Part shown: positions 1 through 12,179 of the stretch, piece by piece
Layout of the letters: every line of letters starts with the position of its first letter
How positions within the stretch are numbered: the first letter of the stretch is position 1
Source of the DNA: Margaritispora aquatica
Taxonomy: Eukaryota > Ascomycota > Leotiomycetes > Helotiales > Discinellaceae
Assembly (NCBI GenBank): GCA_007644065.1
Contig: VJWN01000003.1
Location: 372,001 to 436,000 of the forward strand
Reading direction: 5' to 3'
Length of the DNA stretch: 64,000 nt
Translations under genes and position numbers: made by a program
Notes under the pieces: model-generated
Database searches by the model: none
Told to the model about the DNA's origin: nothing
What the model saw: only the letters and a program-made list of their open reading frames with translations

Positions 1-2760
1 TGCTGGTGTTTCTGAAGCAAAGACGTTGGAAATATTAAATCATACAATAAGACGAATCGCGCTGTGACATCCTGTGGTCTTTCCGTCCGAACGTTGTTCC
101 CAGTGCAGTGGTCTGGATGTCGCTTATGGGCTATTCTTTTTGGTGGTTCCAGGCGGACGAGGCGAGTTCGGTTTTGACGCTTTACTTGTGCGAGTCAGGT
201 TTGAGAACATCTGTGATTCATGGGCGAGGTTGCAATTTCATACACATGCATTGGCCAAGGAGTTCTTTCGAACAAGACGACAGAATTATGAAGTCGTCGA
301 AAATCGACACTTTGACTCAAGAACACATTTCATTGAAACGTCCGAGCCCACGAACTTACTCCATGATCGTCTACCGGTAGACATCTCTCCACCCAAATTG
401 CAATCTTTTCTTCAAGAAGCTCGATCCGAGCGTAATCTATCTTCATCGAATCTTCTCCGCGACTTTCTTGAGATTTGGCCCATCTTCGCAAGGTCGTGGG
501 TTCAAGGTTGATGCCAGTATCGCTAGTCCCACACTCTCGGTACGGGCCCAAGTACGGCGACGTGTACGATCACATACCGTCTGTAGCTTCAGACGTATCG
601 GAGCAAGGACACCACTTGGTCTGAACTCGCATTCCACCTTCAAGAGTGGAATTCGAACTGGTAGGAAACTGGACTTTTCGCAAGTGATTTCGCTTTGAGC
701 AAGACGTTTTTGTAAGAGTTTCATCGTTCAGATCTCATTTTGTTGATTTTGTTTTGTTCCTTGGGTATTTATTATCGTTGAAAACCCGGTTGGTGAAATT
801 CCCTCTGCAGTTGTGCAAGCGAGAGGTGTGTGAGCCAAAAGCAAAGCTGTTGGGCTTGAGATGAGTACCGGCTGCGTACTGGGTGGTGCCGTTAAGGCAT
901 GGTGTTTGGGATGGCATTTGTGATATCTGAGCGATGATCCATGTGACGGAGTCCGAGTGCGAGTGGGACCCTTTTCTTACGAGCTGGTGATATTCGCGGG
1001 GGTTACTCTTCGTTGTAGAAGTGCCGGAATGAGAACAGACGAAGGATCCGAGGATTCCCAAGTACAACAAAGGGGCAATAGTTCCAATTGGCTCTACGGT
1101 GCCACTCGGGTGCGTTGGTTTCAGTCCATTTCGACGACGTCGTGAGAGCAGTTGAGAAAACATCGTCAAGGCTCAAAGTGACCACATTGAATACGATATT
1201 GAGCAACCCATTGGAGGTGCAACCCCATTGAAATAGGGGCTTCGGGCTTCAGCATTCCATAACACAAAAGTCAGCCCGTTCAGTATGCCTTACTTCTTCG
1301 CCTCATATGTCTTCAACATTCAAGGGACTGTCCCAGGATTTTTCAATAATATAAGAACTCCAATTTACCATACACCGGCGCTGACCAATCCTACATGTTC
1401 CGTGGTTCTGAGAATAGTGAGATGGCTGTCCATAAACTCTTGTCATGTGCAGTTTAGGTGACAACCCTTGATTTGACGAGCACCTCGTTCTCAATTCCTT
1501 GACAGATATCTCGCTCCTCATATTCGTGAGACCCTCTCTTAGTACTGTTTGCTTCGTGAATGATGTTATCTCGAAGGTAGCAGGCAACCAAGTTACAGAT
1601 ATTCTACGAAATTGCACACGTATATTTACAGTGAAGCAACATCAGATTAAATCAACTCATCATCTGGACTTCCCTTTAAAAGGAATCTCATCTAAGCGGT
1701 ATTCTCATCCACTGGACCTTTGTGCAGTTTTTGACATTCGCCTCTTATGAATAATCTCTCAAATCAAGATCGAGATCCATAGCTAAGAAGTCTGGACAAA
1801 TCACAGGCATTTAATTAGGGACGTTTAGTGCAGCTCGTCATTCACTCTCTATCATGCTCTACACTGTATTTCATCGGGTATCAAGTCAACGCCTCTAGAC
1901 ACAGCCTATAGTCTTCCTTTCACCCCAAATCTGTGCAATCTACAATGTACAATGAACTCAAAGCCAAGTATCTAACCTCTAATCATCGAAGCACAACACG
2001 ACCTCGCTTAATCCCGGTCCTGAACAGACATACCTATCTTATACATAACTACATAACATCTACTTGCCGATCAGCCTGGCCTCAAATATACTCAGGATCT
2101 CCGTTAGTTTCACTGCTTGTTTAATTTCAAGGCAACAAGTCGTACCGATCGCACTGTGTGTAGGGAGTTGGAGTAAAGCTCGTTAAGCTACTTACCTTAC
2201 CTGACGCTACTGTTCCGATGAGTCGGAACTGCCGACATCACTTCAACAATGACTATCTCGCATGATTGAATCTACTTAGTAGTATACATCCGCTGAAAGC
2301 TACCGCATCCACCAGAGATCTAAAGCTTTTAGGCCTCGCACAATCCGGAAAGAATGAAACGAAGCAATCGCAGTGGTGAGTTGGGATGTGCACGGAGGTA
2401 GAGTTGGGCATTGAGAAGATTTTTTGGGTTGATGTCGGTATATTTTGGATGTTTGGATGATAGCTCTTGCAAATTGTACAAATATGTGCCAGTTAGGATA
2501 TGGACATGTAATTTGGATATGTCCACACACAAGTAATGACCAGCCTTTGAATAGTCACTTTGTAATCTAGGATCCGCCACGTTTGCTACCACTTGACGCT
2601 AAAGTCGGATCTTAGCACTTGCCAGCGAAGTCAATTCCTAAATCAAAAAATGAGCACCAAGCTTATACCTGATCTCCATTTAACCAAACAATTCACTACA
2701 TGTCTGCAATGCAATTTACCTGCTCACTCGTCCCAGCACCAACCGAACCAAAAGCCCGCC
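1..2760. other. gene-poor region, no supported gene
   Basis: Only short, overlapping frames without recognisable protein motifs or consistent splice structure are present on either strand. Nothing here could be assigned. The right edge holds the 3' end of the lectin gene that follows. Confidence 0.5.
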
Positions 2761-3464
2761 CTACATTCTCTGGAACAGCCAAACCTGATGCTCGCTCCCA
2801 TCGCGTCCACCGATGACGATGGGAGTGTTGTCCTGCGAACTCCCTCCCTTCACGTCGAGAGTGTGGTTTGTTTGTGATTGGCATATGATACTGTTTTGAT
2901 TAGGTCACGCTCACTTGCTCAACCACCCGGGGAGTTAGGGTGGAAAGTGGAAAGTGGAAGGTGGATGTTGAGGACCAGGAGTGGGAAAGAGGAACATACT
3001 TATACTCATTGGGCCCAGCGAGCTCAATGTTCCAGTTTGCTTCGTTGCTGGCTTTCGGATTCCCTTGCACATTATCTGTGGAAGGCCCGTCTGTTTTTCC
3101 CCCTGGAGTCAGCAACTGTGCTTGCTAACTAAGTACAGATGTTGTGTAGATAGAGCGTCCATTGGCTTGGTGAGAGTTCAAGCGAGGGAACTTACTCGGC
3201 GGAGCAGTGAGGAAAGAGCCAGTGTTTTTGCAAGCGATGGTATAGTCTTTGCCACTGACGGGGTTGACGTTCCACACCTGGTTGGCGTTGTCGCTTTTGC
3301 GGGCCCTGAAATTCGCGTCAGTGTTTGAAGTGAGATACTCGGGAGTTGAGGGTGTTTTACCGAGCCACGATGGGGGTGCTGGCTGAGGCACTCCAGTTGG
3401 AGAGTCCGAGTACGGCTTTGGTGCTCATGTTGGTGATCATGTATTGGCCTGCTGGGATAGACAT
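2761..3464 (-). CDS. ricin B-like (beta-trefoil) lectin, small
   Basis: A short gene in four exons. The start ATG at 3464 opens MSIPAGQYMITNMSTKAVLG, followed by a TPIV strand. After an intron ending TTTCAG comes a block with the QVW motif (DNANQVWNV) and CKNTGSFLTAPP, then a block ending NWNIELAGPNEY. The last exon repeats the pattern with DNTPIVIGG and HQVWLFQRM before the stop at 2761. The paired TPIV and QxW signatures are typical of carbohydrate-binding beta-trefoil domains of the ricin-B family. No signal peptide is visible, so it is probably cytoplasmic, as are many fungal lectins of this fold. The intron between the third and fourth exons (about 2992 to 2836) can be joined in more than one way, so residues at that junction are uncertain. 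The sugar specificity cannot be read from the sequence. Confidence 0.7.
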
Positions 3465-5773
3465 CTTGGAATTTGGAAGGAGCTTTTGAGGGCTAGGTTT
3501 GGGAAGATGAATATGTGTTGGTTATTGAAGCTTTGTTGTCGATGTTGGTGTTGCTGATGAGTGAAGACGAGGAGAAAAATGACGTTGATATACTCGTGAA
3601 GCTGAGAGATAAGTCTGACTAGCTTGTGATTCACGGCTTACACAGAGCGTGATCGGTCTAAACATTTGCATTGGTGTAAAGACGAAGCCACTTCATCATT
3701 TGCTTTCTCATGTGAATGCCACCAGATCCTTCACAAGGAATGTTCCTGTCAATTTTTGCAAAGCGCATATATACCCCGCTTATCGATCTTCAAACAGCAA
3801 GGAGTGCATTGTATAGTTTCAATAGTTGAGGTGGAAGTACTTGTGTACGGCATACGGCCGTACAGGATATCCATTCGATGTGCTCTTCCCTTGCTTCCGA
3901 ATGGTTGTTGAGTGAAGTATTAACCTAAGTGAACGCCACAAAGATTCGGGAAGAAGATTCTTGTGGTTTGTTCCGTTGATTTCTTCAGGTGTTGTCTTCT
4001 AGGTTGATTCACAGTATTCTGGTGAGAGGGCTATCGCTGCTATTTTCGGTCTCCTGAGGTTTTGTGACTAGGCTCCTTCATGTACGTCTTTCAGCTTCTG
4101 TTGGCAAGGTCTCACTTACTGTTAGCTGAGTTTCTATCTCACTTTCTCAAGCGAAACCCCGGGAGGAGAAAACACATGCCTAGAAACATTGTTGGAGAGA
4201 GACTAGGGCACAAAATAGGCAGAGCTAAATCCGAATGAAGGTTTGATGCCTGAGTGTAAGAAAGAAGGTTTTGCTTCAGTTCGCTTGAGCATGGTTTTGA
4301 AGATTCCATTACGTCTTAAAGCAGAAACCGAATCCGCATCTTTAAGTTACTAACTGAGGCAGCCTCTCTGGACCCGATCCTGCATTTAGCCATAGTTTCT
4401 GAGGCCTAGACATTGTTTTACACGCATGCCCGGCGAGTGATTGTCTTCTAATTCGCTTACATGATCTAATGCATCGAACCTATGTGCTCGCGGAAAGTAA
4501 AATATGCATACTCTGTACATATCCACACCCTAATATTTGACCTCTGATGCCATCAATACCTGGTTTCCTGAACTTTCAAAACCGACAATACTAGGCACAA
4601 TCACGAAAGCGACAACCTGTGTCGAAGTGCCATGCGTTGAATTGAGTTAGATATACTGCGCGTAACTAGTTCAAAGCGGGACGATCCCGCTTTTCGATCC
4701 CGCGCTGCAGCCATAGCTGCCGGCTGCCGCGGTGCTTCTCGAGGAAAGTCCCCGATAGGACTAATTGTTCAGGAGAAGGTCATTTATATCTCAAGTAGCG
4801 AAAGGATTGGCCGATGTGGAATAGGGAGGGTTGGAGAAAAGTCTCATACGAGATTTCGGCAGACTGATCAGGAAGTGAGGGGTTCGTTATGTGCGTTTCC
4901 CCTATTGAGTTAGGAGGGTTGAGATAAGAGAGGTAAAGGTATATAAAAATGCCTATTGATGTATACCATGTGATAAAGTCATGGATTGAGATTGCAGTCG
5001 AGAGGACCTGTGGTTCCAAGCGAGAATCAAAAGTAAGAGCTTGAGAGGGAATCGTATCAATACAAAATTTGTTCTAATTTCAGAAGCTAAACAATCAGAG
5101 CATCGTCCATGAATTCCAATTCAGCAGCCTCTACGGATGCTTCATAATCATCCTGTTTCATTCATGAGTACATCAATAAAAGCAATATTTCGACTTACTT
5201 TGATCCTCTTGAAAATTGTATATCAGATTTAATTGTGCTCATAAGTACACTGAATAAGCGAGAATTGGCATGTCAGCTCGCAAAATTATAATAATAAAAA
5301 TCAATTAAACATTATGCAAATAGATGTAATGAAAAGCTCACCACGCCAATTGTTGCCGTCTTGAAATGAATACAAATATTTTCGGTGTTGGTGAGAAGCG
5401 TGAGTCCATGCTATATAGCAATTTTGTTGTACACATGACTAACTCCGAGCAACCAGAAGAGTATTGTGCTACTTTCTATTACATTGAAGTTTAGTGAATG
5501 TTTGTATATTAGTATGGAATTCAACAATAGTATCTTTGATTTATGTACTCGAAATTTATACATATCATAAGTAGAGGGCAACAAGAAGCACGAAATACGG
5601 TGTGCGACGGCAGAAACAAGGGAGCCGACGGTAAAACAATGGGACACATGACGGTTAATTTGAATATATCCTCACAAATTTTCCCCTGTGTGTTCACCTT
5701 TCAGACGAGTAGAGCAATAATCACAGTTCTGTATAAAAATACAGAACAAAAATGTAAAAAGAATGCTAAGCTA
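3465..5773. other. gene-poor region with short hairpins
   Basis: The first 200 bases are the likely 5' leader and promoter of the lectin gene. No other gene could be supported. Two perfect short inverted repeats stand out: GTACGGC...GCCGTAC near 3845, and a 9-bp stem AAAGCGGGA/TCCCGCTTT near 4674, the latter followed by a second copy of CGATCCCGC. Confidence 0.45.
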
Positions 5774-5868
5774 AGCTTCGCAGCCGGTTCGAACGACTGA
5801 CCTGGCGATATCCGCTCCTTGAATGGAGTGAACTGCAATCGCCCGCTCTACCACTGAGCTAGCGAAGC
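5774..5868 (-). tRNA. tRNA-Cys (GCA) with intron
   Basis: A complete cloverleaf can be drawn on the minus strand. The acceptor stem is GCTTCGC/GCGAAGC, the D arm is GCTC-AGTGGTA-GAGC, the anticodon stem is GGCGA/TCGCC, and the T arm carries TTCGAAC. The anticodon GCA lies at 5836-5834 and reads Cys codons. About 23 nt intervene between the base after the anticodon and the 3' side of the anticodon stem, at the canonical intron position. The discriminator base is U, as usual for tRNA-Cys. Confidence 0.93.
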
Positions 5869-6093
5869 TATTGCTTAACTGTTGGATGTTAGTCATCAGC
5901 CAATGTGAATACATATAGACCATACTTGAAAAATCAGTCGGCTAAAGTCGATGAAAAGTTAGTCTCAAAACCACGACATTACAAACTTTCCAGTCAACAA
6001 AGTCTACAGAGTTAGAACAATATGCTTTATGAAATCTCTTCACATAGTGACACACAAAATCCAACGTTTATCGTAGGTTGGCTAAGATATTAC

Positions 6094-7958
6094 TCATAAT
6101 TTTCCAATCCCATCAAAAGTGAATAGATTTCGCCCATCATCCGCTGCCCTTACAGTCCCTCTTCTCCCAACTTGTTCTTTGGTATTACTGGCCAGCTGCT
6201 GTAAAGTGTTCTCGTCGCCATGGTTCGCAAGGAATCGATGGCCATTCTTCAATCTCCCCACAACATGTCCCCGCAACGGGCTGCCATCACGATTGAACTC
6301 GACAGTGTAGGTCTAACACATCAGTAATACACAACACCAACTGGAATGTAACTCACCTCAATCGCCGCCTCGCCCTTGACTTTCTCATCGACCTCAGGAG
6401 CCGCTCCCTCAAGGACATCTGGTAATGGGTTTCGGTCTGGATATGGTGATTCTCGAGGCTTAGAGGATAAACAGACGACATATTGGTATGTAACCATGCC
6501 CCCATTCGCGAGAACCAAACCTCGCTGACCGTTGCCTTTCCTCAGTTCTCGCACCATTTCCGTGAGAGCCTACAGGGTTAGGAGCTTCATCTGTTGAGTA
6601 GCTTAAGAACTTACATGCATGGAATAATTGTTCCCAGCACCACCAAAAGATGTTAATCCGCCCAGAAGCGTGATCGGCTTTGGAGGATTGAGAATCGGTA
6701 GTCCAAGGTGCTCACAAGCAAGCTTCGGGACGATAGGAAAGCAGCTGCGAGTGTCAGTATCGCTCTCAGAGCTTGCAGCGACTTACGAGTAGAAATCAAA
6801 AAGGTCGATCTGCGTCTTGTCAAGTCTCGAGACTCTGAGTCCCTCGTCTAAAGATCGCGAAATAGCAGGACTTGAATAGTAATTCAGCCGTTCCCAGACT
6901 ACGCCCGTCAGCCAAATCTTTTATCTAGATACTAGAACTCACAATTGCTGCTGTCACTGGTACCAGCTCCTCCAAGAGGATATATCCATTTGCTTTCGGG
7001 TATCCCAATCTCCCTTGCATACTCAGTGGAGGTCAAAAGACAAGCACCAGCAAGGTTGACATTGTTGAATGCATTCATCAGTAGTGGGTCTACGTAGAAT
7101 CAGTATATGAAGCCTCCAGCGAAAATACTTACATGGAGAGCAAATCATGCGATTCTTCTTAGACACTGAGCCGATCATCTCGGCTGTTGCTGCAGGTTGG
7201 CCATAATTCCAGGCCAACTCGTTCTTCTCTGCGACTTTGGCGAACTCAGCATACAGCTGAGCTGAGTCTTGGTTATTGTCCTTCACAGACTGCCCTTTGT
7301 GAGCCCGATATGCATTTTCATACAATGGATACACATGAATCGGTAAGCCAACAGAATGCCGTGTCCCAAGATCTGTGAGTGTGAGCCAGGACTTCAACGT
7401 GTCAGTTTTGAGAACATACTTTCACCAAACCTCGTAACGTCAGAAACTGATACCGCCTTTACATTCCCATCCGGAGTGGCCCATCCAGGAGGTGGGAGTT
7501 TCCCAACAGCAGCACACGCAGCCACTTCTCATATCAGAATAACTCCTAGCGTATGTAAAGGCAGAGGACATACAAGACGCCAAGGCCTCCCCGCCCGTCA
7601 CAATCGCCACCTTGCTCTCTCCAAACGAGATCCTCCTCGCAGCTTCATCAAACAACTTTGCTGGGGAATCGCCCCCGTGGTGAGATAGATCTTTGAATTT
7701 CGGCTTCACTCCAAGCTTTTCCGAGATTGATGAGGGTAGGTCTGGATATCTCCATGTCCAAGTATTTACCACACCGACACTGTCAATCTTGGACTGGAGC
7801 TCTTCTGCTTCCTTGGATGATAAGGAAGTGTCTTTGATGGATTTAGAGATAGCTTGTAGCATAAGCTCCATTGGTTCGATGGCATCCTCGACTTTCTGAG
7901 ACCGATTCTTAATGTCTCCTACTCCCACCACAATTGGTACCAAGCGACGAGGGGTCAT
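6094..7958 (-). CDS. thiolase-like protein type 1 (acetyl-CoA acetyltransferase-like)
   Basis: The protein starts MTPRRLVPIVVGVGDIKNRS and has a thiolase fold throughout. The N-terminal half carries KVAIVTGGEALAS, and later exons carry NLAGACLLTSTEYARE, PLGGAGTSDSSN, an FDFYSC/CFPI segment, GGLTSFGGAGNNYSMHA and LVLANGGMVTYQYVVCLSS. The last exon (from about 6355) resembles the extra C-terminal beta domain found in type 1 thiolase-like proteins (TLP1_add_C), with the pattern TYTVEFNRDG..GHVVGRL. Phased introns are 7573-7525, 7419-7373, 7132-7090 and from 6942; the remaining ones lie near 6800-6750, 6620-6570 and 6356-6315. Classical thiolases condense or cleave acyl-CoA. TLPs usually lack the full catalytic set and their substrate is unknown, so a biosynthetic acyl-CoA role is only inferred. 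Confidence 0.82.
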
Positions 7959-8513
7959 AACCGCAAATTAAATCCAAAAGCACCAAAATGACGATGAGAT
8001 GAGGCCTATGATAAACTACTATTGATAAATAAATAAGCCAAATAATTGCAGTATCGAAGATGATACATTGAAAGCAACCCTTTACCCGGCTGACCTCATG
8101 TAAGGACGAGGTGCGTTGTGCCTCGGCTTTCGGTGTGGAGATTGACAAGGATTCGCGACATCGATTTTCTAATGATGAAATACATCCTCTCTTCATCGAG
8201 GCAAACAGAACGCGATCATTTTCCGTTGAAAGGAGTTGTACCACAATCTGTTCGCTAAAATTGCACATGAATGGTCGAGGTTACACTTGTTTTCATGAAA
8301 TTTCAGTTTGTGGCGATGGAGATCCATACTTCATTACAGCCGTTTCTGTTGTCACAAGTAGTCATTAAGATGGTCAGTCAATCGAGAGCAAAATATTTAT
8401 TCTATCTAGGCTTCCTATATATCTAGTTTCTCTCCATTCTAAGATTAAGGGAAAGAATACCAGGTAGTTTTCCTACACGATTTGATCAATCCAATCAGTA
8501 TGTGCATTAAACC
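7959..8513. other. intergenic, promoter of thiolase-like gene
   Basis: This separates the start of the thiolase-like gene from the end of the methyltransferase gene; both are on the minus strand. No credible gene is seen. Confidence 0.5.
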
Positions 8514-10008
8514 TCAGGTATTCCTGTCATCTGGATGTGGCTTGCGACCATAAACGACGTAACTAAAATATGTCAGATCTCCCCTATGTATTGTCTAAAC
8601 GTACTCACATTGGATAATACGCATGAATGCGGCCTGTCATCAGATCACGTTAGTGATTCGCGCACTTAATCTTGTCCTCCAGCTGTCTGAAAAACTTACG
8701 ATCTTTCAAGTCTCTGCGAACATCCACCAGCTCTTCCTCCACCTGCTCGGGAGTCATTCCATAGGCTCTCGAGAAAATAGCCATGCTAACGCCGGACAAC
8801 CCCTCCAGCGAGTTTGTGAGGGTTGTAAAGCCCATCTCCTTCTGCTTCTTACCCTTGGGCCAGGAGTTTGCAGGCCATGAGAATTGACGCTCAACGACTG
8901 ACCCAAAGCCTGCCTCTTTGAACCATTTTGCATATTTAGGAGTGCACCACCAATCCTTGCCTCCAAGGATGCGAGCGCCAGTTACACATTTGTTCATCCA
9001 CTGTTTTGCTTAGTTTTCGTTTCTCATCCTCTGCAAGAGAATATGAGGATGGATACCTTTTCCATGGCAGTGCCTTCAATGGTTCCATCAATGGAGTGAG
9101 GCTTGAAGTAGATTTCTTGCATCTCAAAGTAACCGCCTGGAGCAAGCGCAGCATATGCTTTCTTGAAGACTGCGAGAGGGTCTTTGAAGCAAGAGAACAT
9201 CGCACGGCCATGAATATAGTCAAATGGCTGTGTGTAGGTCCACTCATCCTCCGCATCATCAACTTCAAATCGACAGTTAGGTGGGATACTGTTGATGTCA
9301 GTACATTGGTGCCATGCTAAGAGGAGGGGAAGTGGGACAATTCGGGCTGAATAGCAGAGAGATCGCTACCAATGACAGTAGCATGAGGGTTTTGAGATGC
9401 TGGCAATTGTCAGTCTTGTATACATATCTATGTATTGTTCTAAATGTGAATCTCACCGTATTCGATAGCCCACACTCCTGTGCCGGTTCCTAAATCTAAC
9501 ACCATTTGAGGCTTGACGATTGGAGCGAGTTGCAATTGGCCATCGAAAGTCATATTGAAGAGATGATGTTGGAGATCTGAATACATTAGCTTGATACTAC
9601 GGAAGGATTTGCATGTATCACCAAGTCTATTCTGCTCGCTTTCGTCGTTTGGAAGATAGTAATCTTTGCTTGATAAGTACACGACAGTTCACCCCATCCA
9701 ATACTAACTCACTGCCGGCTTTATACTTATGATAAGTCCTTCCATTCTCTTCAATAGCTTCGAAGAGGGAAGATCTTATGGAAGACGTATCAGACCTCAA
9801 AGAATTGTCAGCTGATGATGGTTTGGGCAAAAGGACTGCAAGAGAAGCATACGCAAGAGAGTGACCGATAGCCGAGTCAGTTTCTGCATTGGCATCGACC
9901 TGGAAAGTCAGTACTTTTTCTGAGAAGAATTTTGCCAATAATAATAGCAGGATGGAGTACATCTAAGACTATAGCCTGAGGGCCAGCATGCTCATCTATC
10001 GTCGACAT
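8514..10008 (-). CDS. LaeA-like SAM-dependent methyltransferase
   Basis: The start MSTIDEHAGPQ is followed by an intron (donor near 9976). Then come the SAM-binding motif I, MVLDLGTGTGVWAIE, and ATVIGSDLSAIQPE (acidic end of strand 2). The family signature IPPNCRFEVDDAEDEW with FDYIHGRAMFSCFKDP follows. Further on are APGGYFEMQEI and a C-terminal segment with the MTPEQVEEEL helix. The last two small exons read RRIHAYYPIYVVYGRKP and stop at 8514; this HAYYP.YVVYGRKP ending is diagnostic of the LaeA/Llm-type methyltransferases of ascomycetes. LaeA itself is a nuclear regulator of secondary metabolism, but fungi hold dozens of LaeA-like paralogues, many of unknown substrate. This one should be read as a member of the family, not as LaeA. 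It lies upstream of the thiolase-like gene in the same orientation. Confidence 0.85.
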
Positions 10009-10801
10009 TGCTATGTTCAAATATGCTTTGTTGTAGTGATGTTCTAGGAAGTAAACTTTGAGCTTGTCCAAGATAGAATTGTATCCCTCTAAACAGCTTA
10101 TCAACCTTGAAATGCTTGAAGGACTTTAGAAGATAAAGAATTGATGCTGCTGGCTTCTACGACTGCCCCGCCCCCACTACAAGACCCTTTTCGTCCCGTC
10201 CCGCCTTGGCGGAGGTACTGCCTAAATGGGCGTAGTTTCTAGGTTGTAGACTTCAGCTCCGGAAGGATTGTATGTTGTGATTATCGTTTGAGGCTAGATT
10301 GAGATGCCAGGATTGGCTCTCTCTGACATGAAAAAGAATCCACTCGTTGGGTTTGTTTGACTAGAGCCCATCCTGTCTTTACCACAAACGCTTCGCTGGT
10401 CTCGAATATGTTGTATTTTCGAAATTTTCGCAAATTACTTAGCGAGAAACTCCGCCGAGACACATCAGTGATGGGAATGAAACCGTCACCAAGGCTGTTA
10501 TATCTAAAGGAGAGCCTAATAGCCTATAAAATATCTCTGTAGCTAAAATAGACTGGAAATGTAGATAATTGCAAATTTGGCTTTTGATCGCCAACCAAAG
10601 CGATCCAGTAAATAGTATATAGTCGTTGCAATCTTAATACTTCAAAGCCACAACGGCTTTTTATGTTATTACATAAAGCTATATATAGATAGAGACATGT
10701 AATTTGTGTTAGACACTGTGTGAGAGCTGTTCTTTTGAGAACATTTCAGAGCTCCAAGTATATTTTCCCTACTTTAAGATACGCCCTGATGATTGACCCA
10801 A
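10009..10801. other. intergenic, no gene seen
   Basis: The 130 bases nearest the methyltransferase are its likely promoter, including a CCCGCCCCC-type GC box-like stretch near 10163. The rest is AT-rich without a supported gene. Confidence 0.45.
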
Positions 10802-11116
10802 TCATATATCTGATACATCATCATTCAGTATTCTTGATGTAATACCACCGATGACATCAGTGAATTTGTAATTATTGGCTCTCCATCTCTCCATTTCCCA
10901 ACGGAACCATGTTTGGTATACAATTTGTTCTATCGGCCCATGATGTAGTACTGTTACGTGTTGGAGAAAGAGATCTTTTATGTCTTGGATTTTGACTTTC
11001 CTCTTTTGCTATCGCTCTAACAGTTCGCAAACACAAATCCTCTCCGTCTTCTCCTTCTCAATAAAGACCATGTGATACTCGATTTTGACACCCATCTCCT
11101 GGAACACCCCACTCAT
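10802..11116 (-). pseudogene. decayed reading frame with one internal TAG
   Basis: From ATG at 11116 a frame of about 104 codons runs to a TGA at 10802 with a single in-frame TAG at 11011-11009. The first part reads MSGVFQEMGVKIEYHMVFIE and continues with KEKTERICVCELLER. After the stop the same frame continues with KVKIQDIKDLFLQH and QIVYQTWFRWEMERWRANNY. The composition on both sides of the stop is protein-like (charged, aromatic). I do not recognise the family. A second short frame (11268-11134, MSDGLSRLATGIGFETIVTP) lies just upstream in another phase and may be the 5' part of the same former gene. A CAG-to-TAG change would be of the C-to-T kind seen with RIP or deamination, but this is inference. 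Confidence 0.35.
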
Positions 11117-12179
11117 TCTTTTTGCTATCCCGTTCAACAACAATCTATATTATGGGAACCGTTGTTTTGAGGATGAAAACATTCCAAGTGTAGAGTGATG
11201 ATCCGGTCAGGCGTTACGATAGTTTCGAATCCAATACCTGTTGCTAGCCGAGACAAACCATCGGACATATTTATCTCCTTGCATCCAACGAAAATACGAT
11301 TAAGCATATAGGTTCGATTTCATGACCAATGAATATATATGCAAAATAGTCATGCCGGACACAGCAGGTAGAACGTCAGAATCTATTTGACTCTTTCCTG
11401 AGTGACAAACCGAACTGATTAGTGGGAGATCCATCACTGTCCTTTTGACCACAGCCGCACTTAAATACTCTAGTATCCTGGTTAGAGATTAATCAAACAT
11501 TCCTAACTCTAACCCTCTTCCTGAGCTGAGATGAAATTTCTAGGAGTTGTAGAGCTGAAGAGCGTCCGCTCGCTTGAGGGACCAGTTTATATTGACGACC
11601 AATCTTCTCACGGTAGAGAGTATCTTCACGCGAGGAATCCTCTAAATTAACGAGCTCGTGGTGAGCGAGCTTTAGCAACGTATGGCAGTTCTCCTAGACC
11701 CATGTACTTAGTATATATAATATCTGACCGTTAGCACTGTTTATCAACTTTGTGTGATTCTTGGTTAGAGATTTCAGATCATGGCGTGCGTCAGGCTTGG
11801 CTGAATATTAGATTCAAGTATCATTTTCTGATACTATTCGGCAGCAGTCTGTGAATACTTTTGCCGCCGAAGCCTGTATTCGCCTCAGTTGTTGAAGTGT
11901 TTATTGTGATTTGAATTCGAGTACCGCATTTTACCCGACGGTCCCGAGATCCTGTTTTCTGTAATCTTATCAGATCATCTCATCAAAAGTGGGCGCTCAT
12001 CCTTCAATTCCACCAACAACAACTTTATCCCATCACAGGGAAGACGATAGCGCACCCACACCCACGAGCGTCGTCAGCTCCATACGTCTGACCTCTGTGG
12101 GCGATGATCAAGATGTGACATACAAAAGTAGAAGCTCTCTGTGAGCTTCGATGAGCTCGACTGATCAATACCACCAAGT
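11117..12179. other. intergenic; possible upstream part of decayed gene; promoter of secreted-protein gene
   Basis: Holds the out-of-phase frame at 11134-11268 described with the neighbouring decayed gene, and a 61-codon minus-strand frame (11493-11678) of unknown merit. The last 200 bases are the promoter and leader of the following plus-strand gene. Confidence 0.4.
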
